Assembly: GCF_019097595.1 (NCBI RefSeq)
Contig: NC_080720.1
Coordinates: 17,390,852-17,454,851 of the forward strand
Source: Hemibagrus wyckioides
Taxonomy: Eukaryota > Chordata > Actinopteri > Siluriformes > Bagridae
Reading direction: 5' to 3'
Length of the DNA: 64,000 nucleotides
Each line of letters starts with the position of its first letter. Positions within the stretch are counted from its first letter, which is position 1. The translations under genes were made by a program, and so were the position numbers. Below the pieces are notes generated by a model. The model did no database searches and had not been told where the DNA came from. It was given only the letters and a program-made list of their open reading frames with translations. Below are positions 40,390-55,532 of the stretch, piece after piece.

Positions 40390-43300
40390 GAAAGATGGAA
40401 TTTTCCTTTTAAAGTTACATAAGTAAACATAAAGCAAAGTAAATGTAAATATAGAAATAGAATTTGTAAATTAGACATAGAAATTAATTACACTGTAAAG
40501 CTTCTGTGCAAACTTTTCAGAAATATACATTTTCACATGAAATACGAAAAGTCTCCAGATGAAGATTAAAAGGAAGAAGGGACACCAATTTTACAGGAAA
40601 GACCATTAAAGGGAAAGTACAAATCGAGGTGCGCTAGCTAGCCAGCTAGCTGATGTGCTATAGAGTGAGTGTGTCTTCTTTGACATCTATTACCTCTAGC
40701 AGAGCAAAAAGTAAACAGAATCTTTGCCAATATTGAGTTAGAATCTCACTTACTCCATCACTTAGAACTGTTGTATAAAAGCAATATTGCATTCGCATTT
40801 GTGTGGTTATACAAATATCAGCATGGCAGCCTTAGGCATGAGCCTAAGCTTGCCAATATTCAGCATATCCGTACTTCTGCTCAGGTAATATTGCTTAATT
40901 GTACCACATTGTCCTTGCTCTTGCTTTTGGCTATGTGTTTGTGGATGATCCTGTTTTGCATTTGGATTTTTTGGCATCTTTTGGCATCATATGGCTTGGC
41001 GTCTTGTGTTTTCCTCAATGAATATCTGCAATACCAGTCCCTGCCAATAAATCCTATAAATTCATGTTTTTTTCTTGTTTCTGACTCAGGTGGGAAAGCC
41101 ATGTTAAACGCATTGTGTGTATTGCACCTCTTACTAATTTTGGAGTCCCATTATACATCAAAAACTTGGCACACTGGTGAATGATAGCAAAATAAGTTAA
41201 TAATTCTCTTTCTATTCTTCTTTAAAGCTCTCATTTTGCACTCTGTCCCTTTCTTTTGCAAGAGACATTTTGTCAAAAAGCTCTTACTGTAGCCTTTGCT
41301 GACTGTAGCTTAATAGAACGCGTAATGAATCGATTATGGAGATAATGATGTCCCCATCGCACCTGTAGTGAATAACACCGCTCACCACTTTGCCCTCAAA
41401 TGAAGAGTGCTAAAAATAAACTTAATTGCCAACTCCTGAAGTAAATTTAGCGGAGGTGAATCTGTCACAGGCAGAATAACACCCATAAAGACTGTATTAG
41501 ATGTCATTAATGTTCTTCTCTGAGGCTTTTATAAAAAAAATGTTCCATTGATTTGAGCCATCAGTCATAGAAAATTTACTTTTTATACATTGCAATGCAT
41601 TTTGGCCTGGTAAACTTCAGACTTAGTTAACATGTAATAGGGTTTATGGAAACTTTATGAAAAGAAGTACAGCATACACTTCTAGTACAGGATCAGAATG
41701 CAGAATCAGAGGGTTAAGTAGCAGCTTGGTCTCAGATGAGCAATTTAGACCTTTACAACTGAACCACTACTATCTCCCCTGATGATCCTTAAATTTAGAT
41801 CGCACTGATTTTTATACATCCCCACAACATATATTTAAAAAGCTTATGAATTTTGTTGTTCTTATTGATTTTTATTTGAGCCTAATTTTTGTGAATCTGG
41901 TTCCGGGTAAAGCAGGGCTGATTTGGGACTGATTTAATTTAGAAATTTAGAAGTTTCTGGAAGCCCTCTGGGAGGGATAGAGGGATAGAGGTGCACACTA
42001 GAGTCAGAGGTTTGCTGGGTCTGCAGGGCTGGAGATGATTCCTTGTCTGTCACATGTCCCACTTTCTCAAAAAAGTGGAATGAGTCAGGGTGAGATTATA
42101 GAAAGTAAGGCTTAGAGCAGGAGCAGCAGGAAAAGTAAAAGCTTGAGGGTCCTCACTGTCGGAGTGTCGACAACAAAGGGGGGGATTGATGATGGTTGAT
42201 ATTTTCAGCAATGGAGTCCCTAAGTCTGACCACAGGGTGCATCGCCTGTCAGTCAAAAGAAGCACAATAAACAATGGAGAGAGAAAAAAGGAGAGAGAAG
42301 ATGATGCAACTTTTTTTATGGTTATTAACAACTTGTGGGTGTGTAAATAAATCTGTAACTGTGAGACATGTGCAGGCCATGCCTCCTTCTGCCCGATCGA
42401 AAAAAGGGTCAGATCACAGCTGCTCTGAGAGCTTTCACAAGCCCACAGGACTGAGAACCTTCTGTTAACTTGTGTGTGAGTGTGTGTGGGTGAATGTTTA
42501 GCCATACTTGTACGCTTCTGCCCTCGGGGTAAAAAAGCAATAAAAAACAGGACTTTTATATTTCTGTTCTGTTTTCCTCAATAGTAAAATGTACCTTTGA
42601 AGTACAAAATTCCAAAGAATTTAGGCCAAATATATTGCAGAATATTTTTTGACATATTGTCAGCTTTGTGTGCTTTTGTCCTTCAGACTTGAAGAGATGA
42701 TATTGTGATGGATAAATGACTCAGGACACTGCACCTATATTCACAATTATCAACTTTATTTTTTTTTAAAGAATGAAACACTCAAAGCACTGCTGAAGCC
42801 CATTTTTATTTATTTACTTATCACTCAAGCAATCAAATTTCAGTGTTCAGGGATGGATTAAATGGATGTTAGAACACCTGTGGGTATGTAGGTTTCAGTA
42901 AGTTGTGCAATCTGAGAAATATTATTTTAAAATAAATAGATTTTTACCTAAGAAATGCTGAAGAAGTTCATAAGGACTGTCATGTACTCAACCCATGATA
43001 CTCAAACTAAACTTCTTTAACACATCTGTATACAGTACAATGTATACAAACAAAATTGAACAGAATTATACTGATATAAAATAATATAATATTGTATATT
43101 TTATGCTATTTATTTTATGGACTATGCCATCCCATGCCATATGTACAGTATTACAGGGTTGTGTTATGTTCTCTCCTCTTTCTATGCATCATTAGTTTTC
43201 CATTCTGTCTGTGTTATAGCTGTTTATTTTTCAAATCTCTTTCATCTGTTTTCAGCACACCTGTACCAGACCTTCAGTGTTCTGGATGGTTTGGTTCAGG

Positions 43301-44230
43301 TGTGTTGGCAGCTGGAAGAGAGCGATAATGTGAACCGTCTGCTCCACAGTTCTCTGCTTTCACTCCCTTCGTCATTCAGTCTCTCATCTACATTTCTTTC
43401 TTCTCCACTCCTCCACAAACTTCTCCCACTTTCACCAACACTTTAAAGTGTGGCTGAGAGAAAAGACACTGGAGACACAAAGACTTCTGTTTGTGGGGCC
43501 TTCATTTCATGTCTGTTTGTGTTGTGAGGTGTCAGCATTGTTAACTTTTTTGAAAAGGCTGCACTTGCCGGATCAAGCAAGCAAAGCTAAATGGGACATG
43601 CACTGTGTCTGTTATGTGACTGTGGTAGTGTAGAGATATATTGCTGAAATAAAAATCTTTGGATTGTCATTCAGATGAAAAAAAGTTGACAAAAAAGCCA
43701 AGATGCCATTATTTCAGCTTGAACACTGAGTTTGGGAGGGACAGTCCGTATTGTTGTAACTTTGGAACATATTGTGACGGATTCACGCTTCACTTAGACA
43801 CTCATGGCTATTATGCTCTAGTCCTGTTTTTATCCCTGCCCGGTCATCGATTTTGTTGTGCTACTCTTGCTAAATAGTTTTTGTACTTATACCTTGTTGT
43901 CTCTGTGTCTAAAGCAGTGATGGCTCAATGGTTCACCATTTTTACCAGTACACTGGTGTTCTGTTCCACTGGCAGAATGGTAATCGACTTATCAGACATT
44001 TTCAATCAGTATAAACAAATGAAGTTTTATGTTTATGTTTAAATTTTATGACTGCAAGGCTAAAAGTAGTCAGGACACTGCTGGCTTTTAGAGAGAGACA
44101 TTTTTATCTCTGTTCAGATAACCTTACACAGAATTTTAATGGTTGAAGGTAGCACTTTCAAATTTACTTTTACCATTTACTTAATTTTTTTATGAAAAAA
44201 AAAACAAAAACAATTTTATATAAAAATATA
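40390..44230. other. Intron 1: no gene seen
   Basis: Non-coding. The longest ORFs (137 codons on + at 40771, 151 codons on - at 42050) have no recognisable motifs and atypical composition. The interval 41300-41560 is repeat-poor and could be conserved sequence; this needs a comparison with other fish. Confidence 0.5.
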
Positions 44231-44238
44231 TAAAATAA

Positions 44239-44260
44239 TATATATATATATATATATATA
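44239..44260. repeat. (TA)n tract, left flank of the Tc1 element
   Basis: Alternating TA directly before the left terminal repeat. Confidence 0.9.
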
Positions 44261-45539
44261 CACTACTCAAAAAGTTAAGGATTTTCGGCTTTCGGGTGAA
44301 ATTTCAGGATGCACCTAAAATGTACTATAACCTTTACAGGTGAACTTAATTTGACCTTCTCTACACTTCTGAATGCACATGTCCAACTGTTCAGTGTTTC
44401 AGTACTTTTTGAATAACTTGCTGTTCTCTAACAAGGTGCTTAACAGCAAAATTCACAACTGGTGTTTGATCCATGAATCGACCAATACATTTTCTGTTTC
44501 AATCAGAATTGGTATTTAAACAGTCCTCTTCATCATGCTGTTCACATTTTGACATCATGAGCCCAAGTCGACACCTAACAATTGATCAACAGTACCTCGC
44601 CATTGCGAGGCTTCAAACAGGATGTTCCCAGAGGGAAGTGGCCACTGAGCTTAGAGTGTCACAGAGTGTCATCAGCAGGTTGTGACAGAGATACAGAGAG
44701 ACTGGAAGAGTCACAGAAAGGCCACATCCCACGTTCATGACCGCTTCATTGTGAACAGTGCCCTGCGGCACCAGATGATGAATGCCACTCAACTCCAGGC
44801 ACATTTAAGGGAGGTAAGAGGCACCCAAGTGTCACGTCAGACCATTCGGAACCGTTTACATCAGCGTGGTCTGCGTGCTAGACGACCTGCAAAGGTATCT
44901 GACCACACTACCAGGCACAGGTGTCGGGCCAGGGAGCATTTACGCTGGACAAGGGACCAGTGGGCCTCAGTGCTGTTCTCTGATGAAAGTCGATTTACGT
45001 TGAGCAGAAATGATGGCCACCAATGATGTTGGAGACGTCAAGGAGAGCGCTATGCATCAGCCATGGACGACAATGCTCCAGCTCATCGAGGTCGCATCAT
45101 TAGGGAACAGCTGCTGGAGGCTGGGGTACCTCAAATGGAGTGGCCTGCCTATGGGATCAGCTGAGTCGCCATGTAGAGGCTCGTAACCCTGCACCCCAGA
45201 ACCTCAATGAACCTAAGGGCCACCCTTCAAGAAGAGTGGAATGCCATGCCTCAGCAGACAATAAGTCGACTCGTGAACAGCATGAGACGTCGTTGTCAAG
45301 CAGTAATTGATGGTCAAAAGCACATGACAAATTATTGAGACATTGACATTTTTTGTTGTGGTATACCCACCACTGTTGTTGGCTTTTGCTTCAGTAAATT
45401 GTTTGAGATGAGGAAATCACCATTGCATGCTTCTACTTAAATGCCCTACTTTCATGATATAATATTACTGTAGCGTGAACTTTTTACATTTTCCATAAAT
45501 TTCACCCAAACTTTCATCCTTAACTTTTTGTGAGTAGTG
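44261..45539 (+). mobile_element. Tc1/mariner-type element (family B), inserted in a (TA)n tract, transposase broken
   Basis: About 1.28 kb. Terminal inverted repeats of about 40 bases: left starts 'cactactcaaaaagttaagg', right ends 'ccttaactttttgtgagtagtg'. Flanking TA at 44259-44260 and 45540-45541 is the target duplication, though both sides are TA repeats so it is not diagnostic. Inside is a degraded transposase reading + (described separately). The size is smaller than the usual 1.6 kb because of an internal deletion. Confidence 0.92.
44557..45338 (+). pseudogene. Tc1-type transposase pseudogene
   Basis: Former cut-and-paste transposase. From the ATG at 44557 it reads MSPSRHLTIDQQYLAIARL then the paired helix-turn-helix region (QREVATELRVSQSVISRL). 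A TGA follows directly where other family members have Trp. The next piece contains a frame change, then NATQLQAHLREVRGTQVS, RQTIRNRLHQRGLRARRP and the first catalytic Asp in VLFSDESRFTL. After NDGHQ there is a stop and a large deletion, resuming at MDDNAPAHRGRI (second catalytic Asp). A second deletion after QMEWPA removes the segment that should carry the third catalytic Glu; the tail (LRATLQEEWNAMPQQ ... ending TNY) is in another frame. It cannot encode an active enzyme. Confidence 0.9.
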
Positions 45540-45543
45540 TATA

Positions 45544-45599
<56 letters not shown>
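45540..45599. repeat. (TA)n tract, right flank of the Tc1 element
   Basis: Alternating TA with one TGTG interruption; probably the other half of the microsatellite that was the insertion target. Confidence 0.9.
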
Positions 45600-45603
<4 letters not shown>

Positions 45604-45717
45604 CTGAGTGTCTCTTTTCATGCGAATTTAATCACCACTCTGGAGTAACACATGACAAAGACATTCAATGCTGAACACTGCCATCTCAAAACAGGTGTAA
45701 ATTTCAGTTTTTGGCCT

Positions 45718-45912
45718 CTAGTGAAAAGAGTTAAGGCTTTGGGTTTCTGATCAGAAGGTCAGGGGTTTAAGCCACAGCAGAGCCAAGTTGCTACAGCTGG
45801 ACACTTGAGCAAGTCCCTTAACCCTCTCTGCTCCAGGGTGCTGTAACATGGCTAACAAGCTGGAATATTTGGAATATGCATGCTGTAATCTACATGCGAC
45901 AAATAAAGGTTG
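45718..45912 (+). repeat. tRNA-derived SINE (monomer), same family as the dimer at 25.6 kb
   Basis: Head 'gagttaaggctttgggtttctgatc', degenerate B-box GGTTTAAGCC at 45764-45773, then 'acttgagcaagtcccttaaccc', 'tctgctccagggtgctgtaacatggct', and a tail 'catgcgacaaataaagg'. It is the reverse complement of the monomers at 25585-25945 in content and order. Confidence 0.78.
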
Positions 45913-46036
45913 TTAGGCTCTGGAGTTTGAATGGCATTTTTTTTTTATCTCATTTGCCTGGTTTGATTTTAAATATTAATTATTTGTTGATTTGATATGT
46001 GACGTTGCTTGCTCATGACATAGACACTGAATATAA

Positions 46037-49344
<3,308 letters not shown>

Positions 49345-50029
49345 TGATGCTCCATGTGCGGTGTTTATTGAAGCAGCACAATATCAAGTGTTAGGCAGGA
49401 AATGATCACAATGATGATATTCAGTGTCAAACAGAGCTTCTGCTAGATTTTGGAAATTGTGGTATTTCATTCCTGAAGAAATCTGTATTTTTGAGCAATT
49501 TTTTTAAGTGACTAAATCATTCTCCTTCATTTCCATGACTGACTCATATTTTCGTTCAATTAAGTCTTAAGCTTAAGGTTTGGCAGCTTCTTCCTGATTT
49601 TTAGACAGCATTAGAGTGTATGCTGTGAAGGAACATGTCATTGGTTAGACCTATTGAAGGAACATGCCTCTTACTGAACACGAATTAGTTCTGAGTCTGA
49701 ATGAGAGTGATACTGATTCTGTATGAAATAGAACATGTGGTTCAATATGAACTGAAGGAACTAGTGCTTAAATAATAAGATTGAACTGGGACTTGTAATA
49801 AAGTGGTTCATGTTGTCTGGTCTCATTCATCCCATCCAATGCAGCATAGACAAAAAAAGGCGGCCGGTCAAGAAAAATGGCATTGATCGAAAGTTTATTA
49901 CTGCAAAATAAAATATAGGAATATAGGGGAAAAAATATAGGAAAATATATCTACTGTCATTCTTAAACACTATTTTTCATGTCACAGTATTTTTGCAGTC
50001 TTGCACATTTTATAACATCAACAACTAGG

Positions 50030-50125
50030 GTCACTGAATGAATCATTAAATGAACATATCTTTTTAGTGAACGGAATCAAAAGATCACTGAGATGAATTG
50101 AAAATACCACCACTAACTGGCAAGA
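50030..50125. repeat. Possible hAT-type MITE fragment
   Basis: 'gtcactgaatgaatcattaaatgaac' and 'agtgaacggaatcaaaagatcac' resemble the 'gaatgaatcattcgttcac' words of small non-autonomous hAT elements in fish. Short and decayed; low certainty. A similar patch is at 58485-58575. Confidence 0.3.
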
Positions 50126-51879
50126 CTCACAATGAGCACACCAGGAAGTGAACAGGAAATGAACTGCTGATTTAGAACAGTAGAGATATTGACCTCTACA
50201 GATAAGGAAAGATTTCTGTCCTGCTGTTGCGAGTAGCAAGGCGTGTAGACACAGAAACTGCTGTTTGGGTGATGTGTAATGGAGATACAGTATATTACAC
50301 TCGCTTTACATAAATGATAAAAAAATGCTGAATTTATTCTATATTATCAAGTTATTTTATATGATAATTAAAATAACGTTACAGGCAGCTGTATTCTTTA
50401 TATATCTTATGACTTTTTTTAACTTCTGATATGTTGCATTTAGTCACAGCTAAGCAGAGGGATAGATTTAGTGAGAGGGCCAGATTTAAGGATAGAAAGT
50501 GTGAGATTACATTGTGTTAATGTGCTTTGCAGTGTTCCACTGAACTGCTGTAAAGAGCACATAAAAACAGGGATCGGGGAAGTGAGCCACTGTAATAATA
50601 TCAAACCTCACTGGAGCAGCTTCACATATACCAGAGAGAGGGCTTAGTCACAGTAAGATATGCCCTGCTTAGAGAAATGTCACACATTAGATCATTACTG
50701 ACCAGCATGAAAAAAGGCAATGAAGCTAAATTAAGCTTTTCCTCTTGAGTGTGGTGCTTGTCTGGAGTCTTCACTTTGTTGTTCTCTCTGGTTGACAAGG
50801 GAGATCTTTTTTTTAGACATCTGCTTAGACAAGAAGCAAGGCATTGCAAACATTACAAACTCCAGAGTGGTTTTAGATCTAAATCTGTATTGTGAGAAGG
50901 GAGGAAAGAGAGACAGTGTGTGTCTGAGTGTGTTAGTCTATTGGAGTTAATGCAGTCCCATGTTGCCTCTGTGATTATAGATGTTCCAGGGAAAGCCTGT
51001 TGGGACGCCCTGGAAGATCACACAGACATGTCCATATGCACCCTTCCTTAGAGAATAGATGCTGTGCTCCCAGACACACATGAACACATGCACACACAAA
51101 CACAAATTCCAAAAGTCAAAAATATGCACACAGAAATCTAAGCATGCTTAGCTGATAGTTTATAGATTTATACGCACAAAAGTCAATAGCCACATTAGCT
51201 ACTGTTTCATTGTTTTGGCCTTATGAAGGTTTTTGAGCCAAGCCTTTCCCTTCAAACCAGTAGAGCATGTTCAAAATGTAATATATAATGGATTTTCAAA
51301 GGAAAATTCACACCTGTATTTTAATCTTAGCTTAAATACAAGCTGAGCTCAGAAATGTCTCATATCATGTTTTAGCACTCCCTGACCCTCTTTTGTCAAC
51401 AGTCTGTATTGATTTATTTCTAAGCAGTCTCTAATACAATACTAAGTGATCTTGGTTAAGGTGCTTGCCAAATATGAGCTGATTCTGAACAATACAGATT
51501 TAATTGTGATTGATCGGCTATGGAAATTGAAACATTGGAAACCTGGTTGGAAAAGGGTTCACTGTCAATTGGAAACAGTGTTGCCGCAGTGTCTGCTCAC
51601 AGAGAAGGTTTTAGGAAAGGACAGCCACGTGACACACGTTATCCAGTCACTTCATGACTTTGTTGAAGGTTGTATACATGTACACACTCCCAAGAAGTTA
51701 TTCAGGTGATTTTTGCAAATGTATTTAACACACTTATTAGATTCCTCTGGTAAGATGCCTCTGGATTACCACAGACCCATACACAGATTGTTCCTTTTTT
51801 CCCCCAGTTTTTTAATGTACATGATTCATTGTTTGTTAGCAGCATCTACTAAAAAAGTAAAAATTGAAAAAACAGAAAA

Positions 51880-52285
51880 ATGCTGCTTGCATAAGTGTTC
51901 AAGCTCTTTAGTACTTGGTTGAAACACTTCTTGCTGCTATAACAGCTAGAGACTTGGGGTCAGTTCCACTGTCTGGGAGTAAATTATTTTCCCAGATTTG
52001 CTCCAGGTTGGTTATTGGATATTATTTGTTGACGGCAATTTTCAAAGTAGGATTCAGATTATGACTTTGACTTGGCCACTGCAGAACAGTCACCTTTTTG
52101 TTTTTAACCACTCATTGCATCAGGCTTGTGCATGGGACCATTGTCCTGCTGAAAGGTGAAGTTGCTCGAAAACATTAGTTCTTTCTCCCAAACCTTAGTT
52201 GGCCTTTGTTTGTTTGTTTTTGCAGACTGAAGCAGGTTCTATGGTAATATCCCTCTGTATTTTGTTCTATCTATTTTTAAAATAA
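51880..52285 (-). mobile_element. Tc1/mariner-type transposase remnant (family C), C-terminal part
   Basis: On the minus strand the sequence 'tttcagcaggacaatggtcccatgcac' reads F-Q-Q-D-N-G-P-M-H, the D-N-x-P-x-H motif with the second catalytic Asp. Further on, W-P-S-Q-S-H-N-L-N-P stands where W-P-x-x-S-P-D-L-N-P-I-E is expected, so the third catalytic Glu region is damaged. Then comes K-I-A-V-N and a tail 'ttagtacttggttgaaacact' (complement of the usual C-terminus). The left end 'gcataagtgttcaagctctttagtac' resembles the known outer end of this family. Confidence 0.72.
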
Positions 52286-52289
52286 AATT

Positions 52290-52735
52290 GACAAGAAGCC
52301 TGTCAAGGCAACAGTGACGGCTACAGTTAAATGTTTTATTTGAGAAAAACAGGCAAACAAATCCAAAACAAAATGGTCAGACTAGACAAAGGCAAAATCA
52401 GACTAGACAAAATAGAAAATTCAAGAAGGTAAAATACATAAAAGATTATTATCCAGATAAGTAGGGTATACATGATGAACAGGGCTTGGTTTTTTAAGCC
52501 AGTACAGTTAGTATTTTAGTGGGCTAAAGTAGGTGTGTGCATGTGTATGTATGAGTGTGTGTGAGAGAGAGAGAGTGAGAGAGAGAGAGATTGGGAGAGC
52601 ATTTGAATATGAAAGTGATTATGGGAGCTGGGACATGTAGTCCATGGCAGCCATGTTATTAGGCCATGGTGCAGTCTGGGAAGTGCAGCATTGACATGGC
52701 AATTTTATGGCCTGCATTAGGTACTGGTATTTCTC
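52290..52735. repeat. Unclassified repeat-like insertion inside the Tc1 remnant
   Basis: Separates two parts of what seems to be one Tc1 element. It begins with 'gcctgtcaaggcaacagtgacgg' and, on the minus strand, contains AATAAAACATT followed by a TGACA end, an LTR-like layout seen also at 14.2 kb on +. It includes a (GA)n patch at 52559-52591 and ends near 'tgtagtccatggcagccatg'. Class uncertain. Confidence 0.4.
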
Positions 52736-52739
52736 TTTG

Positions 52740-53040
52740 GATCCAGCAGTGCTTACTGGGATATTCCATCTCTTAGATATAATTTTAGACACTATTCTGA
52801 GGTTGTGAAATTCTATTACTTTGTCTTTAACTTGTTTTTAATGAGCCTTAGTTTTTATTTTCACTCCTTTCCTTTAAGACTGTCTCTTCAATGACAATTT
52901 AACTGAAGTAGGTTTTTTTTAGAACTATTTAAAACACAGTTGAAGGCCAATGATAAGTCAACTGGTCCTCATTAAGACAATTTCCTCTAGAGCTTTCTGG
53001 AACCTGGGGGGTGAATATTTTTGCAGGCAACATTTTTCAT
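52740..53040 (-). mobile_element. Probable outer end of the same Tc1-like element (family C)
   Basis: 'agtgcttactgggatattccatc' through 'gcaatttcctctagagctttctgg...ggggggtgaatatttttgcagg' resembles the N-terminal and terminal side of fish Tc1 elements, which commonly end in a 'ggtgtgaatactttt' block. It is followed by a 25-base poly-T. Joining to 51880-52285 is an inference. Confidence 0.45.
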
Positions 53041-53788
53041 TTTTTTTTTTTTTTTTTTTTTTAGAAATATTGCTCACCAAGAACATGTCTGTTGATCATT
53101 TGTCTGGTCAGTTCCAGGACATGGAATACTTTTGCATGTCACTGTAACTAGCATTCACAAATGTTCACACATTCATAAAAATCACTCGGATAACACGTCA
53201 CAACATCATAAGGAACTAGACACCTCTCAGTATAGAATGGAAAGTGTGCATTCAGTCTATTGAGAGGAACCATTTTAACCTTGTAGCACATGGAGAAGGT
53301 ACACAGTGACACCCAGATGGCAGCAGCACACACAGAACCGTGCAAGACTGATGCCTTCAGAAACAATAGCAAAAATATATTTATAAAGAGCAGGAAATAG
53401 CACTGAACAGATAATTGATCAACGAAAAATGAATTCAAAACTGATCAGTATTTAGTGTGGCATCATTTGCTTCAGGTACATTTTGCCTCAGGCATCAGTC
53501 ATTTCAGGTACATTTTGTACGTTTTTTTAAGTAAATGAATAAAGCTGCAACTTCTTTCAAAGCATTTTTGGGGAATTTGACTGTCACAACTGTTTCTGTT
53601 TTTGCAGGTAATTTCCTTTAGAGCCAGCATTTATTGTTTATCCTTTATCTTTTACTTAGTAGTCTATCAATTACTGACAAACATTCATTTTTCTGTTTTT
53701 TTTTTTTAAATAATAAAAAATAAATTCAGTTAGTTTTAACCTGCTTTTTTTTACTGACCTGAGTCAGGAAATCAACATTTAATACAGA

Positions 53789-53803
53789 ATTAGTATATTA
53801 TAT
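53789..53803 (+). repeat. Target-site duplication, left copy
   Basis: attagtatattatat, identical to 54041-54055, flanking the SINE at 53804-54040. Confidence 0.9.
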
Positions 53804-54040
53804 GTTGTCGTTCTTTTGGCTGCTCTCTGTTCAGGGTCGCCATCATTCGGTCCATACGTTTTGATTTAGAACATGTTTTACACCGGATGCCCTTCCTGAT
53901 GCAACCCTCCCATTTAATCCGGGCTTGGGACCAGCACTGAGAGTTAACTCTTCAGTGGTTGGGTTAGCACCCTGCCCGGGACTCGAACCCGGGCCTCTGT
54001 AATGAGAGCACGGGATCCTGCTGCTGGATCACCAGGAGGC
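53804..54040 (-). mobile_element. tRNA-derived SINE with intact target-site duplications
   Basis: Read on the minus strand it opens with 'gcctcctggtgatccagcagcagg', a decayed tRNA A-box area, followed by a perfect polymerase III B-box GGTTCGAGTCC (complement at 53979-53989). The body holds 'gcatcaggaagggcatccggtgtaaaac', a block found in very widespread teleost SINEs, and 'tggcgaccctgaacagagagcagcc' near the 3' end. The element is 237 bp and flanked by perfect 15-bp direct repeats, as expected for LINE-driven retroposition. It is not a tRNA gene: the cloverleaf acceptor and anticodon arms are not present. Confidence 0.9.
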
Positions 54041-54055
54041 ATTAGTATATTATAT
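54041..54055 (+). repeat. Target-site duplication, right copy
   Basis: attagtatattatat, second copy of the 15-bp duplication. Confidence 0.9.
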
Positions 54056-55278
54056 ATATATATTTCTTTAAAAAAAACAACCTTTCTGGAAAGACAAGTT
54101 TCTGGCTACGGTGAAGATGACCACTACCCAGTAGGCCAGTCTCATAGACAGGACAGCTCATTGTGCCTTCGCTTCATGGCAGTAAGACAGTTCACAAAAG
54201 CTTAAATCGCTGCCATCTAGTAGTCACTAGCTGTTCCACAAATATCTCCAAGAAGCAACTTATTTACAAGGTGAGAAGAAAGGAAACAAATGGCACTATG
54301 CCAGTGGTATCATATACCGATTCTTACAGTCTTTCTGTGACTTTGTTTGAGGTAGAAAAAGGCATTTTAATCTTTCTGTTCTTTATATTCAAATTGTCAC
54401 ATTCTGCTTTTACATTTTCTTGGTAATTTAAATGAAATCCCATGAGTAATGAAAAGTTGTTAATTATTCTCAGTGCTTCTGGCATGCTGGTTCATATTCT
54501 TAAGTTAATTAGCAATCGAGTCTAATGAGCAATTGTGGAATTATGATGTAGTTGATAAAATAGGAAATGTGGGCAATTTGATAAATCTCTATGAAGGTGT
54601 GTCATATTTTAATTCTCTGATATATCACACAGGCTCTTTTCTTCACCTGACTGTTCTCAGGGAATGCCATTTGTTTATATAGATCATCATCTTATCATTC
54701 TTTGTGGACATGGAAATGACCTTCTTCTTTACACAGCCACAATTTCAGTAGCTTTAAAAAACGCTGAGGTGCCGTTTCCCTCAAAATCACATCATTCAGC
54801 TCACTGTAGCTCACCGTTGACAAATGACACCACAAATGCACTTTGATGCTGAGTTGTGGTCATACCCTGATGACAGCCATACAGAGAAGTTGTTTGTTTG
54901 GTTATTAATCACTGTTAGTGGATAAATGTGCCACATTAGCAAACCGTTTAACCTACATCCAGTTGAAAATGTCCTGTATCTGACTTTCTCTCCACTTTAA
55001 TAAAAAAAGGTGCCTTCAGAGCTGTTACAGTCCCAGTGCATATTCAGAAAGAGTTGATTTACTGACAGTAATTACATAGTGTTAAAAAAAAAAAGGCTTA
55101 GTCTTGTGTGTGCTCCATTTCCATTCTCTAATTACTCTCCTTGTATGGTGCAAAGTGAAAGTCTTAATGTGGGTGATGATGACATGGTTTACTGTTGCAG
55201 TGAAAAGTCAAAAGTTTGACTTTATCCTATTGTTTATCTGTATCAATTAGAATCAAAAGGTTTTTATTTTATAGGTGG

Positions 55279-55279
<1 letters not shown>

Positions 55280-55338
<59 letters not shown>

Positions 55339-55339
55339 G
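55280..55339. repeat. (TTA)n microsatellite
   Basis: Pure run of 20 TTA/ATT units. Confidence 0.94.
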
Positions 55340-55493
55340 TTAAGACAGCAAACAAATAGACACAGTAAACCTATAATTGTAATTAATCTAGGTGTAATTT
55401 ATGAAGATTAATGAAGATTAAGCAGTTGATTTGGACAGATTTTTTTCCCCCCTTTGGCATAGATACAATCATACTGAGTGAATTTAGTGTCAT

Positions 55494-55496
<3 letters not shown>

Positions 55497-55531
<35 letters not shown>
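55497..55531. repeat. (GA)n microsatellite
   Basis: Pure GA run, followed shortly by a CA tract at about 55540-55562. Confidence 0.93.

Positions 55532-55532
<1 letters not shown>

Noticed and set aside
40771..41184. 137-codon plus-strand ORF with hydrophobic segments
   Set aside because: Hydrophobic look comes from T-rich DNA; no homologous family recognised and no gene structure around it.
42050..42505. 151-codon minus-strand ORF, the second longest ORF after the one that spans exon 2
   Set aside because: No recognisable motif, starts in a CA repeat, and composition is not protein-like; no splice or promoter context.
43250..43330. Pseudo-exon: AG at the end of ctgttttcag followed by an open stretch (H-L-Y-Q-T-F-S-V-L-D-G-L-V-Q-V-C-W-Q-L-E-E-S)
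   Set aside because: No matching donor or partner exon, no match to MAGI3 and no known protein; most likely chance or an old repeat.
51446..51709. 88-codon ORF in intron 3 with fairly coding-like composition
   Set aside because: No motif recognised; it lies just outside the Tc1 remnant and may be a fragment of an unknown repeat. A protein search would settle it, but I cannot support a call.
53979..54040. tRNA gene (perfect B box on the minus strand)
   Set aside because: No foldable acceptor and anticodon arms, and the sequence continues into a SINE body with target-site duplications.
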